Shown: positions 59,857-64,000 of the stretch, one piece after another | How the letters are laid out: each line of letters starts with the position of its first letter | Numbering within the stretch: position 1 is the stretch's first letter | Source: Bacillus pumilus | GTDB taxonomy: Bacteria > Bacillota > Bacilli > Bacillales > Bacillaceae | Assembly (NCBI GenBank): GCA_001938995.1 | Contig: MKZN01000012.1 | Coordinates: forward strand, 1-64,000 | DNA length: 64,000 nt | Direction of reading: 5' to 3' | The notes under the pieces: model-generated | Database searches by the model: none | Told to the model about the DNA's origin: nothing | The model's input: only the letters and a program-made list of their open reading frames with translations | Made by a program: the position numbers and the translations under genes

Positions 59857-62800
59857 GTGAAGAAGCTTGCTCATAGGTCTATACGAAGGAAAAACCTGTC
59901 TATTCTGCTCACTTCCATGATGATAATTAGTCTCATTCTCCCAGCAATACCGATTCAAGCAGAAACAAACAGCGGCAAAGCCGTTCAAGTCAGCATCTTA
60001 GCCACAACAGATGTCCATGCCAACATGATGAATTACGATTACTACAGCGACAAAGAAACAAATGAGTTCGGTTTGGCGAAAACGGCTGAGCTGATCGAAA
60101 AACATCGGGCACAAAACCCAAATACACTCCTTGTGGATAACGGAGACCTGATTCAAGGAACCCCTCTTGGAGAATACGTTTACAAAAATGAGAAAGACAG
60201 CATCATCAATCAAACAAAGGTTCACCCTATTATTCAAACACTCAACCAACTAAAATACGACGCAGGAACACTTGGCAATCATGAATTTAACTACGGATTA
60301 CCTTTCCTTGACGGCACCATTGCTGGCGCTAATTTCCCCATTGTCAATGCGAACGTCAAAAAGTTAAATGGAGAACATCGCTTTACTCCTTATGTGATCC
60401 AAGATAAAACCTTTAAAGACGCAAATGGAGCCTCACAAACTGTGAAAGTTGGTTACATAGGATTCGTACCACCACAAATTATGACGTGGGATAAGAAACA
60501 TTTAGATGGACAAGTACAAGTGCAAGATATCGTCGAGTCCGCCAATGAAACCATTCCTGAAATGAAGGCGAAAGGCGCAGATGTCATCATCGCTCTTGCC
60601 CATTCAGGAATTGAAAAAACAGCTTCGCCTAAAGGGTCAGAAAATATGATCTTTGACCTAGCCACTAAAACAAAAGGCATCGATGCGATTGTGTCTGGTC
60701 ATCAGCACGGCACATTCCCAAGCTCTGAATATAGAGGCGTAGACAAATTCGATGTCTCAAAAGGAACCATCAACGGCATACCCGTCGTCATGTCGAAAAA
60801 CTGGGGAAGCTATCTTGGTGTGATTGATTTAACTCTAGAGCCTGACGGAAGCAATTGGAAGATCACAAACGGAACAGGCAAAATTGAATCAGTCGAGCAG
60901 GTCACTTCTCAAAACAGCACAGTGAAAAGTGCCGTACAAACGACTCATACACAAACAATTGATTACGTCAGAAAACCCGTTGGAAAAACAGAAGCGGACA
61001 TTAACAGCTTTTTTGCCCAAGTGATGGATGACCCTTCTATTCAAATTGTGACAGATGCACAAAAATGGTATGCGCAAGAAAAAATGAAAGACACTGCGTA
61101 TAAAAACTTGCCGATTTTATCTGCAGGTGCGCCATTTAAAGCTGGCGGCCGAAATGGCGTAAATTATTATACAAATATCGCAAAAGGGGATTTAGCGATT
61201 AAAAATATTGGCGATCTGTATCTTTACGATAACACCGTGCAGATCGTGAAACTCAAAGGCAGTGAAGTGAAAGATTGGTTAGAAATGGCTGCTGGACAAT
61301 TCAATCAAATCAAACCAAATGATACAAACGAACAGCCGATTTTAAACGAAGAATATCGCTCGTACAACTTCGATGTGATCGATGGTGTTACCTATCAAGT
61401 GGATGTAACGCAGCCTGCCAAATATAGCACAACAGGTACACTTGTAAATGCCAATGCGAACCGCATCAAAAGCCTGTCTTACAATGGAAAGCCTGTCTCA
61501 GGCAATCAAGAATTTTTAGTCGTGACAAACAACTACCGTGCTTCTGGTGGTGGAGGCTTTCCGCATCTGACGCAAGATAAAGTAGTGCTTGCCTCAGCAG
61601 ATGAGAACCGTCAAGTGCTGATGGATTATATCATCGATCAAAAAACCATAAATCCAAGTGCGGATCAAAACTGGTCTATTGCCCCAGTCAAAGGGGCAAC
61701 CTTAACCTTTGAGTCTTCACTGCTCGCTAAACCGTTCGCAGAGAAATCAAACAACGTAGACTTTGTTCGTCAAGCAAACACAGATGGACTTGGAGTGTAC
61801 AAGCTATCCTTTAAAGGAGATGGCACAACAGAACCGCCTGCGTCAGACAACTGGAATTTAACCGTGATGCATACAAATGACACACATGCACACCTTGATG
61901 ATGCCGCAAGACGCGCCACAAAAATCAATGAAGTGCGTGCTCAAAGTGAGAACCACCTTTTATTAGACGCTGGAGATGTCTTCTCCGGTGACCTATACTT
62001 CACAAAATGGCAAGGACTTGCCGATATGAAGCTGATGAACTTGATGAAATACGATGCGATGACGTTCGGAAATCATGAATTTGATAAAGGCCCAACTGCC
62101 CTTCGTCAATTCCTGACAGGGGATGCTTCAGAAGTCGATGCCAACAACCGTCATCGATTTGAAAAGCCTCACTTCCCGATTGTGTCATCAAACGTTGATG
62201 TCTCTAAGGAAAAACAGTTAAGTGACCTAGTCAAAAAACCAGCAACCTTCAAAGCTGGTGAGAAAAAAGAAGCGGGAATTTACCCTTACATCTTACTTGA
62301 TGTAAATGGTGAAAAGGTCGCCGTGTTTGGCTTAACAACTGAAGACACTGCTATTACATCCAGCAGCGGTCCAAACATTCAATTTCAAGATGCATACAAG
62401 AAAGCAAAAGAAACAGTCAACACCATTCAAACAGAAGAAAAGATCAATAAAATCATTGCCTTAACACACATCGGCTATAACCGTGATCTTGAGCTAGCCC
62501 AAAAAGTAGACGGCATTGATTTAATCATAGGTGGTCACACGCACACCCTTGTGGAACAATTAAAGGTCATCAATAAAAAAGAACCGACGATCGTGGCACA
62601 GGTCAAAGATTATGGACAATTTTTAGGTCAGGTGGACGTAGCCTTTGATCAAAAAGGCGTTGTTCAACCAAAAGAATCTTCCTTTCACCTCATCACCATT
62701 GATGACTCTGTAAAAGAAGATGCTGAGGCAAAAGCGATCCTTGACCAGTACAAAGCCGATATTCAAGATCTAAAAACAGAAAAGATCGGTCATACCGATG

Positions 62801-64000
62801 TCCTCTTAGACGGACAACGTGAGAACGTCCGCTCAAAAGAGACGAACCTTGGCAACTTTATCGCAGATGGCATGTTAACGAAAGCGCAGGAATCTGCTGG
62901 TGCTGACCTTGCCATTACAAATGGAGGCGGCATCCGAAGTAGCATCGAAAAAGGGGATATGACATTAGGTGATTTGTTGACGGTCATGCCTTTTGGAAAC
63001 ACGCTGTATGTAGCAGATTTAAAAGGCAGTCAAATTAAGAAAGCCCTCGAACAAGGCTTATCAGGCATTGAAGAAGGCGGAGGCGCATTCCCTCATGTAG
63101 CTGGCATTGAATATACGTTTACACTTAGTAAACCCGCTGGCAGCAGATTGATTGATGTCAAACTCAAGGACAAAGACGGCAACCTGTCTGACATTGATGA
63201 CCAGAAAACATACCGCGTGGCGACAAACGCATTTGTTGGCACAGGTGGAGATGGTTACAGCGTCTTTACAGAAGCCTCTTATGGAGAAGACTTAGGTTAT
63301 GTGGACTATGAAATTTTCAAAGAGCAAGTGGAAAAAGCGGACGGTCATATTTCCCCTGTCATCGACCATCGTGTGAAAGAAGTGTTCCTTCCTCGTGCTA
63401 AAGGAAAAGGCGCCTTTGACATTCAAGATGATGAGAAATTCCAAACATATGTACAGCATACAAACCAAGCATTGCTCTATTTAGAAAAAGCGGTCGAAGC
63501 GAAAAGCGTTCAATTGGCTCTATCAAAAGCGCAAGTAGCCACGCTGAAAAAAAGAGAACAAGATCCAAACGTCACCATCTATCATGACAAAGTGGGACTA
63601 GCATTACCGCTTTCCAATTTGTCAGAGAAAAGCGCGAATATACGGGTGGTGAAAACAAATAAGGTGAAAAACGCATTAACCGACACATATGACTTCCAAA
63701 TCAAACAAGATGAAAAAAGAGTGTCGACCTTTAAAGAACCCGTGACCCTTTCTTTTACATTAGACGAGCCTCAAAAAGCGAAGAAACCTAGTGTCTATTT
63801 TGTCGATCGTGAGAAAAATCGTTACATCCAAACAAGTAACGGTTCATTCGAGAACGGGGTCGTATCAGGGAAAACAAAACACTTTAGCGAATACACTGTG
63901 CTCAATCAACGTGTAGCCAATGGAACGACGCCAAATTCAACCAGTGAAGACAGCAGTACATCAGCGCCCGGCGGAACGGACCCAAACAAAAATGGAACCG
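59857..64000 (+). CDS. yfkN: YfkN, cell-wall-anchored bifunctional nucleotide phosphoesterase (3' end outside window)
   Basis: At least 1,381 residues, open to the window edge. Residues 1-37 are a signal peptide. Two tandem units follow, each a calcineurin-like metallophosphatase plus 5'-nucleotidase C-terminal domain: the first with TTDVHAN (50-56) and GNHEFNYG (140-147), the second with TNDTHAHLDD (673-682) and GNHEFDKG (738-745). B. subtilis YfkN has 2',3'-cyclic phosphodiesterase, 2'(or 3')-nucleotidase and 5'-nucleotidase activity and is anchored by sortase through a C-terminal motif. Here the visible end is a Ser/Thr/Asn/Gly-rich linker (about 1350-1381), so only the anchor is missing. 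GTG start after GGCGGAGATCAG. Confidence 0.93.
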   Translation, partial: MKKLAHRSIRRKNLSILLTSMMIISLILPAIPIQAETNSGKAVQVSILATTDVHANMMNYDYYSDKETNEFGLAKTAELIEKHRAQNPNTLLVDNGDLIQGTPLGEYVYKNEKDSIINQTKVHPIIQTLNQLKYDAGTLGNHEFNYGLPFLDGTIAGANFPIVNANVKKLNGEHRFTPYVIQDKTFKDANGASQTVKVGYIGFVPPQIMTWDKKHLDGQVQVQDIVESANETIPEMKAKGADVIIALAHSGIEKTASPKGSENMIFDLATKTKGIDAIVSGHQHGTFPSSEYRGVDKFDVSKGTINGIPVVMSKNWGSYLGVIDLTLEPDGSNWKITNGTGKIESVEQVTSQNSTVKSAVQTTHTQTIDYVRKPVGKTEADINSFFAQVMDDPSIQIVTDAQKWYAQEKMKDTAYKNLPILSAGAPFKAGGRNGVNYYTNIAKGDLAIKNIGDLYLYDNTVQIVKLKGSEVKDWLEMAAGQFNQIKPNDTNEQPILNEEYRSYNFDVIDGVTYQVDVTQPAKYSTTGTLVNANANRIKSLSYNGKPVSGNQEFLVVTNNYRASGGGGFPHLTQDKVVLASADENRQVLMDYIIDQKTINPSADQNWSIAPVKGATLTFESSLLAKPFAEKSNNVDFVRQANTDGLGVYKLSFKGDGTTEPPASDNWNLTVMHTNDTHAHLDDAARRATKINEVRAQSENHLLLDAGDVFSGDLYFTKWQGLADMKLMNLMKYDAMTFGNHEFDKGPTALRQFLTGDASEVDANNRHRFEKPHFPIVSSNVDVSKEKQLSDLVKKPATFKAGEKKEAGIYPYILLDVNGEKVAVFGLTTEDTAITSSSGPNIQFQDAYKKAKETVNTIQTEEKINKIIALTHIGYNRDLELAQKVDGIDLIIGGHTHTLVEQLKVINKKEPTIVAQVKDYGQFLGQVDVAFDQKGVVQPKESSFHLITIDDSVKEDAEAKAILDQYKADIQDLKTEKIGHTDVLLDGQRENVRSKETNLGNFIADGMLTKAQESAGADLAITNGGGIRSSIEKGDMTLGDLLTVMPFGNTLYVADLKGSQIKKALEQGLSGIEEGGGAFPHVAGIEYTFTLSKPAGSRLIDVKLKDKDGNLSDIDDQKTYRVATNAFVGTGGDGYSVFTEASYGEDLGYVDYEIFKEQVEKADGHISPVIDHRVKEVFLPRAKGKGAFDIQDDEKFQTYVQHTNQALLYLEKAVEAKSVQLALSKAQVATLKKREQDPNVTIYHDKVGLALPLSNLSEKSANIRVVKTNKVKNALTDTYDFQIKQDEKRVSTFKEPVTLSFTLDEPQKAKKPSVYFVDREKNRYIQTSNGSFENGVVSGKTKHFSEYTVLNQRVANGTTPNSTSEDSSTSAPGGTDPNKNGT

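Noticed and set aside
60453..63002. Several minus-strand open frames of 60 to 75 codons opposite yfkN
   Set aside because: They have no ribosome sites and lie antisense to a continuous conserved coding region.

Overview
The window looks like a Bacillus chromosome of the B. subtilis group, most probably the B. pumilus/safensis/altitudinis branch. That is inferred from protein resemblance and gene order remembered from B. subtilis 168; no database was searched. The left end is the 5' edge of a 16S rRNA gene on the minus strand with tandem promoters. It lies beside ygxA, as at rrnD of B. subtilis. The order ygxA-ygzB-perR-bcp-gsaB-ygaE ... ygaD-ygaC-ygaB-sspE-fabL-yfhS-mutY-yfhP-yfhO-csbB ... 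recX-yfhF-yfhE-yfhD-yfhC then follows the B. subtilis yga/yfh map read backwards. The map resumes on the right with yfjO-yfjP-yfjQ-pdaA-yfjT-yfkAB-yfkC ... yfkD-chaA-yfkF-yfkH-yfkI-yfkJ-yfkK-yfkM-yfkN.

Region by region: 1-4.3 kb holds rRNA control, peroxide defence (PerR with its own Per box, Bcp) and a second glutamate-1-semialdehyde aminotransferase. 4.5-11.1 kb holds the YgaE membrane protein and a five-gene peptide ABC importer (order ATPase-ATPase-binding lipoprotein-permease-permease) inserted between ygaE and ygaD. Its second ATPase seems to start at a CTG codon. 11.2-27.2 kb holds an ABC exporter, fatty-acid synthesis (FabL), DNA repair (MutY, RecX), the CsbB/YfhO lipoteichoic-acid glycosylation pair, spore SASPs, several tiny conserved genes (YfhE, YfhD, a YpzG-like peptide), a Fur-controlled nitroreductase and an orphan RRNPP-type regulator. 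27.3-31.3 kb holds two thioredoxin-fold proteins with altered active sites and MprF.

31.4-42.6 kb is an accessory block where B. subtilis has its yfi/aco/mal genes. It contains a MarR regulator, small membrane proteins, a GC-rich YnfA gene, a Fur-controlled ferredoxin-NADP reductase, a rhamnogalacturonan acetylesterase, a VanZ/DUF6884 pair, a TetR-regulated pair of SMR efflux genes, and several unrecognised cytoplasmic or membrane proteins, one of them very AT-rich. 42.6-64 kb returns to the conserved map: RNA methyltransferase, AlkA-type glycosylase, CorA, PdaA, a radical SAM enzyme, MscS, YeeI, the calcium antiporter ChaA, MFS and AGCS transporters, sigma-B stress genes, and the giant YfkN phosphoesterase, cut by the window edge. 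One unrecognised secreted protein (45.4 kb) sits behind a 150-nt leader that begins with a near-perfect ribosome-binding sequence.

No insertion sequence, prophage, CRISPR array, tRNA or classical riboswitch was seen. Most transcription units end in clear intrinsic terminators, several of which overlap stop codons. No obvious new multi-gene system stands out. The best leads are the CTG start, the mRNA-leader arrangement at 45.3 kb, two possibly homologous unknown proteins at 38-40 kb, the shared TetR operators, and several unannotated small genes.
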